DNA from: Bifidobacterium simiiventris
GTDB lineage: Bacteria; Actinomycetota; Actinomycetes; Actinomycetales; Bifidobacteriaceae
Direction: 5' to 3'
Length of the DNA stretch: 64,000 bases
Assembly: GCF_019331715.1 (NCBI RefSeq)
Contig: NZ_JAHBBG010000011.1
Location: forward strand, 1 to 64,000
Under the pieces are notes generated by a model. The model was given only the letters and a program-made list of their open reading frames with translations, did no database searches and had not been told where the DNA came from. Below are positions 1 through 9,164 of the stretch, in pieces (position 1 is the stretch's first letter; the number at the start of each line of letters is the position of its first letter). A program made the position numbers and the translations under genes.

Positions 1-210
1 ACGAGCCATCCGACGAGGCACGCGCTAACACGCCACGTCCGCTCCCACGCGTAGGTTTTCAAACAACACCACGCATGGTGCGAGCGTCAGCGTCGCCACT
101 CAACCCATCAAACAACCAAACACGGTGGACCCGTGCGGGCCAAGCTCTCGGGGCACTGCACGGGCCGTCATCGACCCCGCCAGTTCATACCGCCGGGGCT
201 GAGTGTGTCG

Positions 211-375
211 CTATTCGCGGCTTTCCTTGTGATACTGCCACATCACGTAGGCCGTCAAGGCCATGCAGATGCAGTCGGCCGTGACCGTATCGATCTTGGC
301 CGAAACGACGATGAACATCACCGTCATGTACCCGAGCATCGAGCCGCCGCGCGGCTCCTCATCCAAACTGCGCAT
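211..375 (-). CDS. Possible 54-residue membrane peptide, function unknown
   Basis: Not recognised. The frame begins with ATG at 375, preceded by GAAAGG about 7 bases upstream, and reads MRSLDEEPRGGSMLGYMTVM before a hydrophobic run. Two hydrophobic stretches (roughly residues 13-26 and 31-45) are joined by a short polar turn, and the tail is charged (QYHKESRE). Longer starts at 390 and 477 exist but lack a ribosome binding site. It stands alone in an otherwise gene-poor kilobase, so it could be a small membrane protein or a chance frame. Confidence 0.4.
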   Translation of the reverse strand: MRSLDEEPRGGSMLGYMTVMFIVVSAKIDTVTADCICMALTAYVMWQYHKESRE

Positions 376-617
376 AATCGCGCCTTTCATTAGGGCCGCG
401 CCGCGTAGGACGCGGCAACGTCGCCCGACTATTGTCGGACGGCCGAATCGATTCCTGCTAGAGAACGTCATCGACACCGATCATGATATCGACTATGATG
501 GATGGTGCCGGCGGAAACACTGCTAGCCGCTCCCGCTCTTCAGGCGCGCACGAAGGACTTTTAGGGAACGGGTCGAAACCGGCGGGGTGGCTCCAAACCC
601 ATCCCCATTAGAGCCGC

Positions 618-649
618 AAGGGGTGCCGGATTCATATCTGGCACCCCTT
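618..649. terminator. Stem-loop, terminator-like
   Basis: Perfect 10-bp stem AAGGGGTGCC / GGCACCCCTT with a 12-base loop. No clear T tract follows on either strand, so it may be a repeat remnant rather than a working terminator. Confidence 0.4.
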
Positions 650-890
650 AACTCTTCATAGCACAAGCTCCGACATACCAGCCCTTCTCAGATCCGCCGT
701 AACAAAAAAAGTGACGAACGAACCCGAACCAGCCGAAAACGCGTGATTCAACACCGGACAGGAGCCAAGCGAACACAGGCCAAACCAGTCATCATGACCC
801 AAGCCCGCAACGTCGGCAGAGTTCAACTCCCCCCACTCGCACGCCATTGCCGCAACAAATGGTGACGGGACTCGGCTCACCCCTCCCCTT

Positions 891-1158
891 CCCGGGCATA
901 CGGCCGGCATAGAGACCGGAAACGACCGTAAGCCCGGGACACACCCATCGGACACGCAAACCTCCCGGGCATACGGCCGGCATGGAGGTCGGAAACGGCC
1001 GTATGCCCGGGAACATGGCCACCACCACGCGCAACTTCCCGGGCATACGGCCGGTTCGGAACACGGAAACGACCGTAAGCCCGGATTCGGGCCCGATCTC
1101 GACGGACGCTACCGGGCATACGGCCGGTTCGAGGCGTGGAAACGACCGTATGCCCGGG
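891..1158. repeat. Four tandem copies of a CCCGGGCATACGGCC hairpin element
   Basis: Four palindromic units lie at 891-939, 964-1011, 1038-1084 and 1112-1158. Each has a left arm CCCGGGCATACGGCCG, a short GGAAA-containing loop and a right arm CGRCCGTAWGCCCGGG. Unit 2 has near-perfect arms; units 1 and 3 carry GTAAGCCC in place of GTATGCCC. A fifth copy is at 60430-60477. The family resembles REP/BIME-type extragenic palindromes. Confidence 0.85.
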
Positions 1159-1346
1159 AGTGTAAACGGCGAGGCATAGCCAACACCAGACAGCAGAAAC
1201 CAGATCATCACGACCGGTCGGCGGGTCGAAGTCGGCGCAGCCCATAAGCCCCGAAACGAGAGCCCCGAGACGAGACCGACACCGGCGCGCACGGCAAAGA
1301 CAATATCGCCCGCGAAGTCATCTCCGCGGGCGAGGAACGGGACGCG

Positions 1347-2315
1347 TCAGAACGTCAACGGCCGGACGTACGAACCGGTCTGGGGATGGATCGGCTCCAA
1401 AGATCCGTCGTCGCGATGCACGAGCGGGGCGAAGACGACCTCGCGATGGAATCCGTTGCCGCCCTCCCAGCGGCCGTCCGGATTGTAGGCGAAGCGGTGG
1501 TAGGCCACGATCCATTCGTCGGTGCCGGGGATGTTCACGATGTTGTGGTGCCCGGTGCCGTACAGCTTATGCGCGGGGTCGAAATCGATCAACGGCCGCG
1601 GCCCGCTCCACGGGCCATGCAGCGACGGAGCCGTCGCGTAGCGCACCTGGTAGTCCTCGTCGTTCGCGTCGTTCTCCGACCAGCTCGCATAGTAGATGCC
1701 GCCCCGCTCATGGATCCAGATGGCCTCGCGGAAGTCGCCCGGCACCCACGAGAACGCCTGCGATTCGTCGAACGAGAGGCAGTCCTCGTTCAGCGGCGCG
1801 GCCCACGCACGACGGTTGCCGAACAGCAGGTACCGCGTGCTGTCCTTGTCCACGAACACGCCGGGATCGATCGTATGGCACTGGTGCGTGCCGCGCCGCA
1901 CGATTGGCTCCGGTTCGGGCACGAACGGCCCGTACGGGGATTCGCCCACGGCCGCGCCGATCGACGATCCGGCCACGAAATAGAACACGTACCGGCCGTC
2001 CGCACGCCGCACGATGCTCGGCGCCCACGCGCCGTCGGAGCCGTCCCACCACGGCACGTCACGCAGGTCGAGCGCCGGGTAACGCTCCCACGAGGCGAGA
2101 TCGTCGGACACGTACACGCTGAAGCACGTCGTTCCCCAGTCGTCCACGCCGTCGTCGGTGCAGTACAGGAAGTAGCGGCCGTCGAAGATGGCGAGGTTGG
2201 GATCGGCGCAGTAGCGGTGCAGCGGATTGGTGGCGAGCACGGCGTTGTTGACGCGGTGCGGCAGCTGATCGTACGGTACGGCCCGCGCGACCGGCGGCTC
2301 GAGAACGGTGGTCAT
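1347..2315 (-). CDS. GH43 family exo-glycosidase (arabinosidase or xylosidase)
   Basis: A 322-residue five-bladed beta-propeller glycosidase, expected to remove arabinofuranosyl or xylosyl units in the cytoplasm; no signal peptide is visible. The GH43 acidic triad can be placed: Asp38 in CADPNLA as base, Asp150 in TIDPGVF as pKa modulator and Glu197 in REAIWIHERGG as acid. The late GTGHHNIV motif is also family-typical. The start at 2315 (MTTVLEPP) is chosen because AAAGGA lies just upstream; a longer frame to 2372 would overlap the upstream gene. It follows the clan GH-A gene by 32 bases, so the two are likely co-transcribed. The substrate cannot be fixed from sequence alone. Confidence 0.82.
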   Translation of the reverse strand: MTTVLEPPVARAVPYDQLPHRVNNAVLATNPLHRYCADPNLAIFDGRYFLYCTDDGVDDWGTTCFSVYVSDDLASWERYPALDLRDVPWWDGSDGAWAPSIVRRADGRYVFYFVAGSSIGAAVGESPYGPFVPEPEPIVRRGTHQCHTIDPGVFVDKDSTRYLLFGNRRAWAAPLNEDCLSFDESQAFSWVPGDFREAIWIHERGGIYYASWSENDANDEDYQVRYATAPSLHGPWSGPRPLIDFDPAHKLYGTGHHNIVNIPGTDEWIVAYHRFAYNPDGRWEGGNGFHREVVFAPLVHRDDGSLEPIHPQTGSYVRPLTF

Positions 2316-2347
2316 GATGATGGTCCTTTCGTGAAGTCGGCGATCGA

Positions 2348-3484
2348 CTAGCGATCGACCGGCGGCCGGCACGAATCCGGCAGGGTCTTGTCGGCGTTAC
2401 ATGCGCGCAGCACGGCGATCTCGTCGGGGTCGTACGGCGTGAAGTCGGCGTGGAAGATGTCGTGCATCCACAGCGTCTGGTCGACGCTCGGATACGGTTT
2501 GATGAAGTCCCACACGACGTTGAGCTGCGATTTGCCGTTGACGAATCCGAAGAAGTAGCTGCCGATCCCCTCGCGCTTCCACAGCGGCAGATGCGTTTCG
2601 ATGCAGCTCGCGAACGGGCGGTGCATCCATTCGGTGTTGATCATCGGCCGTCCGAACTGTTTGAGCCACGCGATCAGCCGCTTGGAGTGCAGGTAGTCGC
2701 CGTAGTAGTGGAACGTGACGATGTCGGACAGTTCGATGCTTTCGCGGTCGATGTCGCCGAAGAAGTGCGGGTTGTTGAGCCACTCGTAGTACGACGCGTC
2801 GTCGGGCATCTGCGCGCCCCAGACTTCGGCGGTGAGCGGCTGGCTCACGTTCTCCTCGCGCAGCCATGCGAATGCCTTGCGCATGAGCGGCAGCGACATG
2901 CGGTCGCGGCTGGAGTTGCCTACCTCGTTCCACACGTTCCAGATGAGGATACGTGGATCGTCGCCGTAGTGCCGGGCGAGGTCGCGCACGTACCGTTCGG
3001 CGACCGGCTGCATGTCGGGTTCGTCGAAGACGCTGTAGCCGACGCGCTTGCCGGTCTGGGTGGCCGTGTCGAACGAGTTCTCGTCGGTGCCGCCGAAGAA
3101 GCCGGGCTTGGGTTCGGGCTGCGGCCCGAAGACCGGTTCGCGGTACTGGCTTTTCGGCGGTCGGCAGTCGTTGAAGATGACCGGCATGAGGGTCATGCCG
3201 TAGGAGTCGAGCAGGGCGAGGAACTCGTCGAGGTGCGCGAAGAACGCGTCGCGCTGGTGATGCCAGACCTCGAACGGCAGGAAGACGCGCACCGAGTTGA
3301 GTCCGACGGATGCGGCGAGGGCGATCTCCTTGGCCGACTCGCGGCGGATCTGTTCGTGACCGTATTCCTGCAGCAGCGCGAACATGCCGCCGAGCGAGGT
3401 GCTCGGTGAGAAGTTGCAGCCGGAGATCCAATCGTGGTTGCGGTACCACGACCAGATCTCGGCTTGGGTCCAGCGACGGTTCAT
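2348..3484 (-). CDS. Clan GH-A (GH5-like) glycosidase
   Basis: A 378-residue TIM-barrel glycosidase of the cellulase superfamily. The two clan GH-A glutamates are visible: Glu187 in IWNVWNEVGN at the end of strand 4 (acid/base) and Glu285 in MINTEWMHRP at the end of strand 7 (nucleophile). Database annotation of such proteins is often 1,4-beta-xylanase or cellulase-family hydrolase, but the exact family and substrate are not clear to me. There is no signal peptide, so it should act on imported oligosaccharides. It lies just upstream of the GH43 gene and downstream of the two ABC permease genes on the same strand, separated from them by a block of small repeats. Confidence 0.75.
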   Translation of the reverse strand: MNRRWTQAEIWSWYRNHDWISGCNFSPSTSLGGMFALLQEYGHEQIRRESAKEIALAASVGLNSVRVFLPFEVWHHQRDAFFAHLDEFLALLDSYGMTLMPVIFNDCRPPKSQYREPVFGPQPEPKPGFFGGTDENSFDTATQTGKRVGYSVFDEPDMQPVAERYVRDLARHYGDDPRILIWNVWNEVGNSSRDRMSLPLMRKAFAWLREENVSQPLTAEVWGAQMPDDASYYEWLNNPHFFGDIDRESIELSDIVTFHYYGDYLHSKRLIAWLKQFGRPMINTEWMHRPFASCIETHLPLWKREGIGSYFFGFVNGKSQLNVVWDFIKPYPSVDQTLWMHDIFHADFTPYDPDEIAVLRACNADKTLPDSCRPPVDR

Positions 3485-3973
3485 TGAAACGCGACCTTTC
3501 TTGAACGGTTGTGTTCGGCGGATGTTCTTGGTTTGGCATCTGCTCTACGTGAAACTCGGATACGGATGGCAGCGTGAGAAACGGTCGGCCCGCCGACGCT
3601 CCCCCAGTCAGCTTCGCTGACAGCCATCCGCAATTATGGACAGCCTTACGGCTGACTTCTTGCTGGCTCGCCTGTCGGCTCGCGCATCGCCTACAAACAG
3701 CTCCGCTGTTTGCTTAACGGCAATGTCCTCAGCCGAGGGGGCCGAGGCTCCGTCAACGTCAGGAGGCTAAGGGGATGGGTTTCCGACGCGTCGCCTGCGG
3801 CGCCGCAATGAGGAACTCGCGCCATGCGCGAGATTTGTTTGCTGCTTAACGGCTCGCCTCCGGCCCTGCAATTAAGGACCTCGCTACGCTCGGACTCAAT
3901 CCGACCTTCACTCGCCTATCGGCTCGCTCAGGCTGACGCTACGGGAAGCCCACCGGGCTTCCCACTTAACGCG
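3485..3973. repeat. Intergenic block of small repeats
   Basis: A 489-base gap filled with short inverted repeats such as AGTCAGCTTCGCTGACAG near 3605, AAACAGCTCCGCTGTTTG near 3695 and a GCTCCGTCAACG-type remnant. From about 3840 to 3976 it carries an element with GACCTCGCTACGCTCGGACT and GGGAAGCCCACCGGGCTTCC, closely matched at 33065-33250. Both copies end exactly at the stop codon of an ABC permease gene. No protein gene is credible here. Confidence 0.75.
3943..3963 (-). terminator. Hairpin just after permease gene
   Basis: GGGAAGCCC / GGGCTTCCC stem with a 3-base loop, ten bases beyond the permease stop codon on the minus strand. No T tract; it may end or stabilise the permease mRNA. Confidence 0.5.
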
Positions 3974-4840
3974 TCAGCCCTTAACCGCGCCAGCAGCCAG
4001 GCCGGCGACGATCCACTTTTGGCAGAAGATGAAGAAGATGACGACCGGGATGAGGGAGATGACGATGATGGTCATGAACGTGGTCCAGTCGGTGCTGAAC
4101 TCGCCGACCGCGTTGTAGACCTGCAGCACGATCGTCTTCTTGTCGCCGGAGGACAGGAACACGTTCGGGTTCATGAAGTCGTTCCACGTGCTCAGCGTCT
4201 GGAACACGACCACGGTGGTCAGGATCGGGCGGATCAGCGGCAGGATGATCGTCCAGTAGATGCGGAACGGGCCGGCGCCGTCGATGCGCGCCGCCTCAAC
4301 CAGCTCGAACGGCAGCTTGCGCATGTAGCCGACGATGAGGAAGTAGCAGAACACCGAACCGCCTAGGTACAGCACGACCAGACCGGTGAGCGTGTTGACG
4401 AGTCCGGTCTGCGCCTCCATGCGGTAGAGCGGGATCAACGTGGCCTGACCGGGGATGACGAACGCGATCATCAGGATCGCGCCGATCGCGGCGGTGAACT
4501 TGGAGTTGCGGATGATCATGCCGTACGCGGCGAGGGAACCGATGAACACCTGGAACGCGACGCCGAGAATCGTCACGTACAGCGTGTTGCCGAACGCCTG
4601 CACCAACGGCAGGTTCTCGAACGCGGTGACGTAGTTGCCGAACTGCCATGCGCCTTCCGGCAGCGCAAGCGGGTGCACCATCATGTCTTTCGACGTCTTG
4701 AACGTGTTGATGACCACGTACCACAGCGGCACGGCGCAGATCAGTGCGAGCGCGAGGATGACGACCGTGCGCACCCAGTAGCCGACGCGTTCGCGGCCGG
4801 ACTTGCCCAGTCCCTTGGATTTGGCGACAGTATTGTTCAT
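3974..4840 (-). CDS. ABC sugar permease, MalG type
   Basis: A 288-residue inner-membrane subunit of a CUT1-family oligosaccharide importer. It has about six membrane segments, the first at residues 23-45. The cytoplasmic EAA loop that contacts the ATPase reads VEAARIDGAGPFRIYWTIIL, and the C-terminus is GLAAGAVKG, usual for MalG-type proteins. ATG at 4840 is preceded by AAGAAGG. The partner permease lies 65 bases upstream. Three binding-protein genes nearby (7349, 9165, 13354) could feed it. No ATPase gene is in the window, so a shared MsmK-like ATPase is inferred. Confidence 0.92.
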   Translation of the reverse strand: MNNTVAKSKGLGKSGRERVGYWVRTVVILALALICAVPLWYVVINTFKTSKDMMVHPLALPEGAWQFGNYVTAFENLPLVQAFGNTLYVTILGVAFQVFIGSLAAYGMIIRNSKFTAAIGAILMIAFVIPGQATLIPLYRMEAQTGLVNTLTGLVVLYLGGSVFCYFLIVGYMRKLPFELVEAARIDGAGPFRIYWTIILPLIRPILTTVVVFQTLSTWNDFMNPNVFLSSGDKKTIVLQVYNAVGEFSTDWTTFMTIIVISLIPVVIFFIFCQKWIVAGLAAGAVKG

Positions 4841-4905
4841 AACGACCTTCTTGCTTGATGTCTGATTACTGATTTCGATTGCCTGGTTCGATGCGGCGGC
4901 GATGC

Positions 4906-5847
4906 CTACTCGAACCGCTTGGCGATGAGCTGGGAGACGCCGAGCTGGGCGAACGTGACGACGAGCATGGCGATGGCGAACAGCACGGACAGCGCGGAGG
5001 CGATGCCATACTCGTTCATGCCGATGCCGCGGGTGATGATGGCCTGCGAGACGGTGTTCGTGGCGTAGCCCGGGCCGCCCTTGGTGAGGGTGAACGGCAG
5101 ATCGTAGACCTTCAGGCCGCCGGACATGAGCAGGAACGTGGAGGTGACGATGCCGGGCACGAGCTGCGGCAGGGTGATGTGCACGAACTGCTGCATCGGA
5201 CTGGCACCGTCGACCTGCGCCTGTTCGTACAGGTCGGACGGGATGGACTGCAGGAAGGCCAGGTACAGTGTGGCATGCCAGCCTATCTGGGCCCAGACGG
5301 CCACGAAGATCACGCAGAACTGGGCGAGGCGGGAGTTCGACAGCCACGGGATCGGGCCGAGGCCCACGGCGGCGAGGATCGAGTTGATGAGGCCGGACTT
5401 GAGCGGCGAGAAGATGAACTTCCAGATCATGCCGAGCACGGCGGCGGACGGCACGGACAGGAAGAAGAACAGCGAGCGCGCGAAATTGCGGCCGAGGAAG
5501 CGCCTGTTGAGCTGGACGGCCAGCGGGATGGCGATGACGGTGACCAGCAGGGTGGTCAGGATCGCGTAGGCGAGGGTGAAGCCGAGGCCCTGCAGGATGG
5601 AGGAGTCGGAGAAGACCTTGGCGTAGTTCTTGCCGCCGACCCAGTTCGGGTTCAGGTTCAGGCCGTCGAAGTCGGTGAACGAGAAGTACAGGGTCTGCAT
5701 GAGCGGCACCAGCAGCAGCACCACGAAGCAGGCGATGATCGGCAGGAGGAACCAGAACGCGGAGAGATCCTCCATGAAGTTGCGGTGACGACGGCGCTTG
5801 TCGAGATCCTTGTCGCTCAGCACGACGCCGGTTGCTTGATTGCTCAT
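4906..5847 (-). CDS. ABC sugar permease, MalF type
   Basis: A 313-residue CUT1 permease that pairs with the MalG-type gene just downstream. A charged N-terminus (KDLDKRRRHRNFMED) precedes six membrane segments, and the ATPase-contact loop reads YEQAQVDGASPMQQFVHITL. The conserved LTKGGPGYAT motif near the C-terminus is typical of MalF/UgpA-like proteins. Its promoter region (5848-6075) holds two copies of the TTTGAAYCGTKTCAAA operator, and the gene for LacI regulator 1 lies directly upstream on the same strand, so local LacI control is likely. Confidence 0.92.
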   Translation of the reverse strand: MSNQATGVVLSDKDLDKRRRHRNFMEDLSAFWFLLPIIACFVVLLLVPLMQTLYFSFTDFDGLNLNPNWVGGKNYAKVFSDSSILQGLGFTLAYAILTTLLVTVIAIPLAVQLNRRFLGRNFARSLFFFLSVPSAAVLGMIWKFIFSPLKSGLINSILAAVGLGPIPWLSNSRLAQFCVIFVAVWAQIGWHATLYLAFLQSIPSDLYEQAQVDGASPMQQFVHITLPQLVPGIVTSTFLLMSGGLKVYDLPFTLTKGGPGYATNTVSQAIITRGIGMNEYGIASALSVLFAIAMLVVTFAQLGVSQLIAKRFE

Positions 5848-5998
5848 TGTTACTCGATTCCCTGGAAGGTATTGGCGATGGACATCGGCAGTCGGCCGGG
5901 TGGGTTGATCGAACCGATCATTTCCGTCTCCTCACTGCGATCAGCGACGATCGCCTCGATGACTGTCTTCTACGAAGCCCATCGATTTGGAACGATTA

Positions 5999-6058
5999 TT
6001 TGAACCGTTTCAAACCGTGATGACTCAGTTATACACCACAAGTTTGAATCGTGTCAAA
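5999..6058. promoter_or_regulatory. Two LacI-type operators before the permease genes
   Basis: TTTGAACCGTTTCAAA at 5999-6014 and TTTGAATCGTGTCAAA at 6043-6058 are near-palindromes around a central CG, the usual form of LacI-family operators. Variants recur before all three binding-protein genes and before LacI regulator 2. Confidence 0.75.
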
Positions 6059-6075
6059 CCGTGTCGCGGAGATTG

Positions 6076-7107
6076 TCATCGACGCGTGGATTCGCGCTGG
6101 ACGAGATGGAAATCGGCGGTGAGGCGGCGGGGCGGTGCCGGATCGGCGGAGTCCTCGCAGATGCGCCGCATGAGCAGATCAACGGCCTTGCGGGCCAAAT
6201 CGTCCAGGTCAACGGCAATCGTCGTGAGCGACGGCACGAGATTCGCGCCCGCGGCGATGCCGTCGAATCCAACCACAGCCACGTCGTCGGGCACGCGCAC
6301 GCCGCAGTCGGCGAGCCCGCGGATGAATCCCATCGCGGTGGTGTCGGTCAGACAGAACGCGCCGTCGAACCGCCGCCCCGAACGCACGAGATCGCGCGCG
6401 CACTGCCGCGCATCGTCGGCGTTCCACCGCGTGTGCACAAACCGGGCGGTCACATCGGCGGTCATCATCCCGGCCTCTTCGAACGCGGCCAGACAGCCGC
6501 GCATGCGCCTCCCCTCCACTCCGGCGGCGGCGCACGGGTCGCCCAACAGCCCATAGTCCGGCCCGATCACGACGATGTCACGGCAGCCCACATCGATCAG
6601 GTGACGGATCGCGGCGGCCGCGCCCTCCACACACGGCGTGTCGACCGAATCGAACACGGGCGCGAGGGAGCTATCGTCGAGCAGCACCATCGGTTTGCCG
6701 TGCGAGAGTATCTTGAGCTCCTGATCGCCCACGTTGCCCGGACTGAAGATCATGCCGTCGCACAGCTGGCTGGTCACGCGCTGCAGGATCGAAATCTCGC
6801 CTTCCTTGGAATTGGAGGTCTGCTGCACGATCGGCTGGCAGCCGCGACGGGAGATCTCGTTCGACATCGCGGCGCTCATCTCAGCCGGGTACGGGCGGTC
6901 GAGCTCGTAGATCGCCACGCCGATCACGCCGTTGCGGCCCGATCGCAGCGATCGCGCGGACAGATTCGCGGTGTATCGCAGTTGGCTGGCCACGCGACGG
7001 ACCTTGTTCGCGGTAGCCACGGCGATGCGCGGATCGCCACGCAGCGCATAGGAGGCCGTCGCCCGCGACACGCCGGCGGCCCTCGCCACATCATTGATGG
7101 TCACCAC
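6076..7107 (-). CDS. LacI-family regulator 1
   Basis: A 343-residue transcription repressor. An N-terminal helix-turn-helix (MVTINDVARAAGVSRATASY) and a hinge helix (TANLSARSLRSG, with Ala where many LacI proteins have Pro) are followed by a periplasmic-binding-protein-like sugar domain to the end. It is divergent from the first binding-protein gene, and the intergenic region carries matching operators. Its DNA-binding domain and whole sequence are very similar to LacI regulator 2 at 17612-18643, so both probably read the same operator. The inducer is probably an imported oligosaccharide or its hydrolysis product. Confidence 0.93.
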   Translation of the reverse strand: MVTINDVARAAGVSRATASYALRGDPRIAVATANKVRRVASQLRYTANLSARSLRSGRNGVIGVAIYELDRPYPAEMSAAMSNEISRRGCQPIVQQTSNSKEGEISILQRVTSQLCDGMIFSPGNVGDQELKILSHGKPMVLLDDSSLAPVFDSVDTPCVEGAAAAIRHLIDVGCRDIVVIGPDYGLLGDPCAAAGVEGRRMRGCLAAFEEAGMMTADVTARFVHTRWNADDARQCARDLVRSGRRFDGAFCLTDTTAMGFIRGLADCGVRVPDDVAVVGFDGIAAGANLVPSLTTIAVDLDDLARKAVDLLMRRICEDSADPAPPRRLTADFHLVQRESTRR

Positions 7108-7164
7108 GTTCGGACTCCTTCTGATCGGCTGTGATTCCTAGGTTTTTCGACCGTTGGGAAACTA

Positions 7165-7216
7165 GGTTGAATCGTGTCACGTAAGTATCGTACCGCAGAA
7201 TTTGACACGATTAAAA
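7165..7216. promoter_or_regulatory. LacI-type operators in the divergent LacI 1 / binding-protein 1 region
   Basis: GGTTGAATCGTGTCACG at 7166-7180 and TTTGACACGATTAAAA at 7201-7216 match the TTTGAATCGTGTCAAA operator on opposite strands. The position between divergent genes would allow control of both LacI 1 and the binding protein. Confidence 0.7.
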
Positions 7217-7348
7217 TCGTGGCGTATAACGTTAAATGACAGCTTCGGAACACAGCCACAATCAACAACCAATCCGAAGCGACAGTCATCGCAGTAGATG
7301 GCAACCAAGAAGAGGCGATCGCGGACGATCGCAGTGAGGAGAACAGCA

Positions 7349-8605
7349 ATGAAGCGCAACCAGTGGATCAGGACGGCGGTGGCCGCGTTTGCGGTCGGCG
7401 CGACGATCATCCCGATGGCGGCATGCGGGTCGACGAGCGGCGGCAACTCCGCGGACGGCAAGACCACGCTGACGATGTTCACGTGGGACAACGACGAAAC
7501 CATGAAACCGTACATCGAGGCGTTCGAAAAGAAATATCCCAACATCAAAGTCGATCAATCCAGCGCGCCGAACAACGGCGACAAAGACTCCATCCTCAAC
7601 CAGCGATTCTCCGGCGGCCAGGCACCCGATGTGTTCTTCCTCGGCAGCGCGGCCTCCGACCAGAAGGTCAATGGCGGCCTCGTGCTCGACATTACTGACG
7701 AGCCGTTCGTCAAGAACCTCGGCGAGGCGAACAAGGAATACCTCGGCAAGGACGGCAAGGTGTACGGCGTGTCCGTCACCTCGTGGGAATCCGGCATCGT
7801 CTACAACAAGGATCTGCTCAAGAAGGTCGGCTATGACGGCATCCCCGAAACGTGGGACGAGTTCCTCGAGTTGTGCCAGAAGCTCAAGGACGCCGGCATC
7901 ACGCCGCTCCTCGAGCACATCGACGAGTCGCCGCACCTCGTGGCGGCCTGCCTCGGCGGCCAGTACGCCAAGGACGGCAACACCGAGGGCGATCTGAAGA
8001 TCATCGACGGCACCACCACGTTCTCCAAGGAGTATCCGAACTGCCTCAACCAGTGGATGGAACTGTACAACCGCGATCTCGAGACGCGCGATTCGGTCGG
8101 CGTCAGCGGCGAGCAGATCGTACAGCAGTTCAACGCCGGCGAACTGGCGATGTTCATCACCGGCGCATGGGACTTCAAGAACCTGAACGCGGGTGGCCAG
8201 AACTGGGCCATGGGCCTCGTGCCGACGTTCGAGGGCGGCGAGGCCAACTACGGCGCGGGTTCGCCATCGCTGGGCTACGCGATCTACTCCAAGACCAAGC
8301 ACATGGACGCGGCCAAGAAGTGGCTTGAGTTCATCACGTCCAAGGAGGCGCTCGACATCACGGCCAAGTCCGGCAGCATCGTGACGGTCAAGGGCTACAA
8401 GCAGGAGGTCGACCCCGGCTACACCGACGTGTACGAGAAGGGCCTGATGGAGAGCAAGTACTACCTGCCGGTGACCCACTGGGGCGCGAAGAACAATGCG
8501 ATCAACACCGAGTGGACGGCGCAGTTCCAGCTGCTCGTGCAGGGTTCGGTCACTCCTGAGGAGGCTGCGAAGAACATGGACGCCAAGCTCGCCTCGCTGA
8601 GCTGA
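7349..8605 (+). CDS. ABC solute-binding lipoprotein 1
   Basis: A 418-residue extracellular sugar-binding protein of a CUT1 importer. A signal peptide (MKRNQWIRTAVAAFAVG...) ends in the lipobox PMAAC, so the mature protein is anchored by a lipidated Cys. Start chosen at 7349 because GAGGAG lies 9 bases upstream; an ATG at 7298 would place charged residues before the signal peptide. It is followed by an excellent terminator and then by a near-duplicate gene (9165-10421) of the same length, sharing even the leader around the ribosome binding site. The permeases it should dock with are on the other strand beyond LacI 1. Confidence 0.93.
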   Translation: MKRNQWIRTAVAAFAVGATIIPMAACGSTSGGNSADGKTTLTMFTWDNDETMKPYIEAFEKKYPNIKVDQSSAPNNGDKDSILNQRFSGGQAPDVFFLGSAASDQKVNGGLVLDITDEPFVKNLGEANKEYLGKDGKVYGVSVTSWESGIVYNKDLLKKVGYDGIPETWDEFLELCQKLKDAGITPLLEHIDESPHLVAACLGGQYAKDGNTEGDLKIIDGTTTFSKEYPNCLNQWMELYNRDLETRDSVGVSGEQIVQQFNAGELAMFITGAWDFKNLNAGGQNWAMGLVPTFEGGEANYGAGSPSLGYAIYSKTKHMDAAKKWLEFITSKEALDITAKSGSIVTVKGYKQEVDPGYTDVYEKGLMESKYYLPVTHWGAKNNAINTEWTAQFQLLVQGSVTPEEAAKNMDAKLASLS

Positions 8606-8658
8606 GCGACGATCCGAACTGAATCGACCTAGGGGGCACTCCCCGCGATCACGCATCT

Positions 8659-8702
8659 AAGGCGGTGTTTCGGTCACCAATGACCGAAACACCGCCTTTT
8701 TG
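8659..8702 (+). terminator. Rho-independent terminator after binding protein 1
   Basis: Long perfect stem AAGGCGGTGTTTCGGTCA / TGACCGAAACACCGCCTT with a short loop, followed by TTT. Confidence 0.93.
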
Positions 8703-8780
8703 CGATGAGGAGTCGCTCCCAAGGGCATGGCCGCGAAGCCGTCGAATTACCGCTACCCCAAAGCGCCCAACCCGTTCTCC

Positions 8781-8820
8781 GTCATTTCGAACGAGGCGAA
8801 GCCGAGTCGAGAAATCTTCC
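8781..8820. repeat. Half copy of the GTCATTTCGA repeat
   Basis: Left arm only: GTCATTTCGAACGAGGCGAA followed by the GAGTCGAGAAATCTT end. The matching right arm is absent. Confidence 0.75.
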
Positions 8821-9023
8821 CGAACCATCGGCCGCAGGACCCCGCGACCTCACCTCGTCCGCATCGGCAGAGATACGTCCACGCGACACGCCGACGCGAC
8901 AGTCCGGCATCATCATCACCGCAATCATCGTTTCCGTTGATTTTCCAAGTCTTTCCGCATGAGACATGCGTTTCGTTTATCGTCACACATCCATCCCGCC
9001 ACGACGCTGTCCGCCGGCAGGAA

Positions 9024-9096
9024 TTTGACTCGATTCAATCCGCGGGTATATAACTGTACCAACGCAGTTGAAACGGTTCAAATAATCGTTTCAAAC
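9024..9096. promoter_or_regulatory. LacI-type operators before binding protein 2
   Basis: TTTGACTCGATTCAAT at 9024-9039 and GTTGAAACGGTTCAAA at 9067-9082, the latter followed by another half site ATCGTTTCAAAC. A TATATAACT stretch between them is a plausible -10 region. Confidence 0.72.
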
Positions 9097-9164
9097 TACG
9101 GATATCGCAGTGGATATAGTAGCTGAGAATGCGGTCGCGGCAGATCGCAGTGAGGAGAACGAAA

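Larger units (their letters stand above)
391..1346. other. Gene-poor stretch with hairpins
   Basis: I see no convincing protein gene here. The open frames crossing 656-1292 are generated by the repeated GC-rich hairpins and give low-complexity Arg/Gly/Pro-rich peptides that repeat with the DNA. It holds one isolated hairpin near 618-649 and four tandem palindromic elements from 891 to 1158. Confidence 0.6.
8703..9164. other. Intergenic region before binding protein 2
   Basis: No credible gene. It contains a half copy of the GTCATTTCGA repeat at 8781-8820 and the operator/promoter region of the next gene from about 9020. Confidence 0.6.

Noticed and set aside
656..1292. Proteins on both strands across the tandem hairpins
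   Set aside because: The peptides repeat with the DNA elements, are low complexity, and lack ribosome binding sites.
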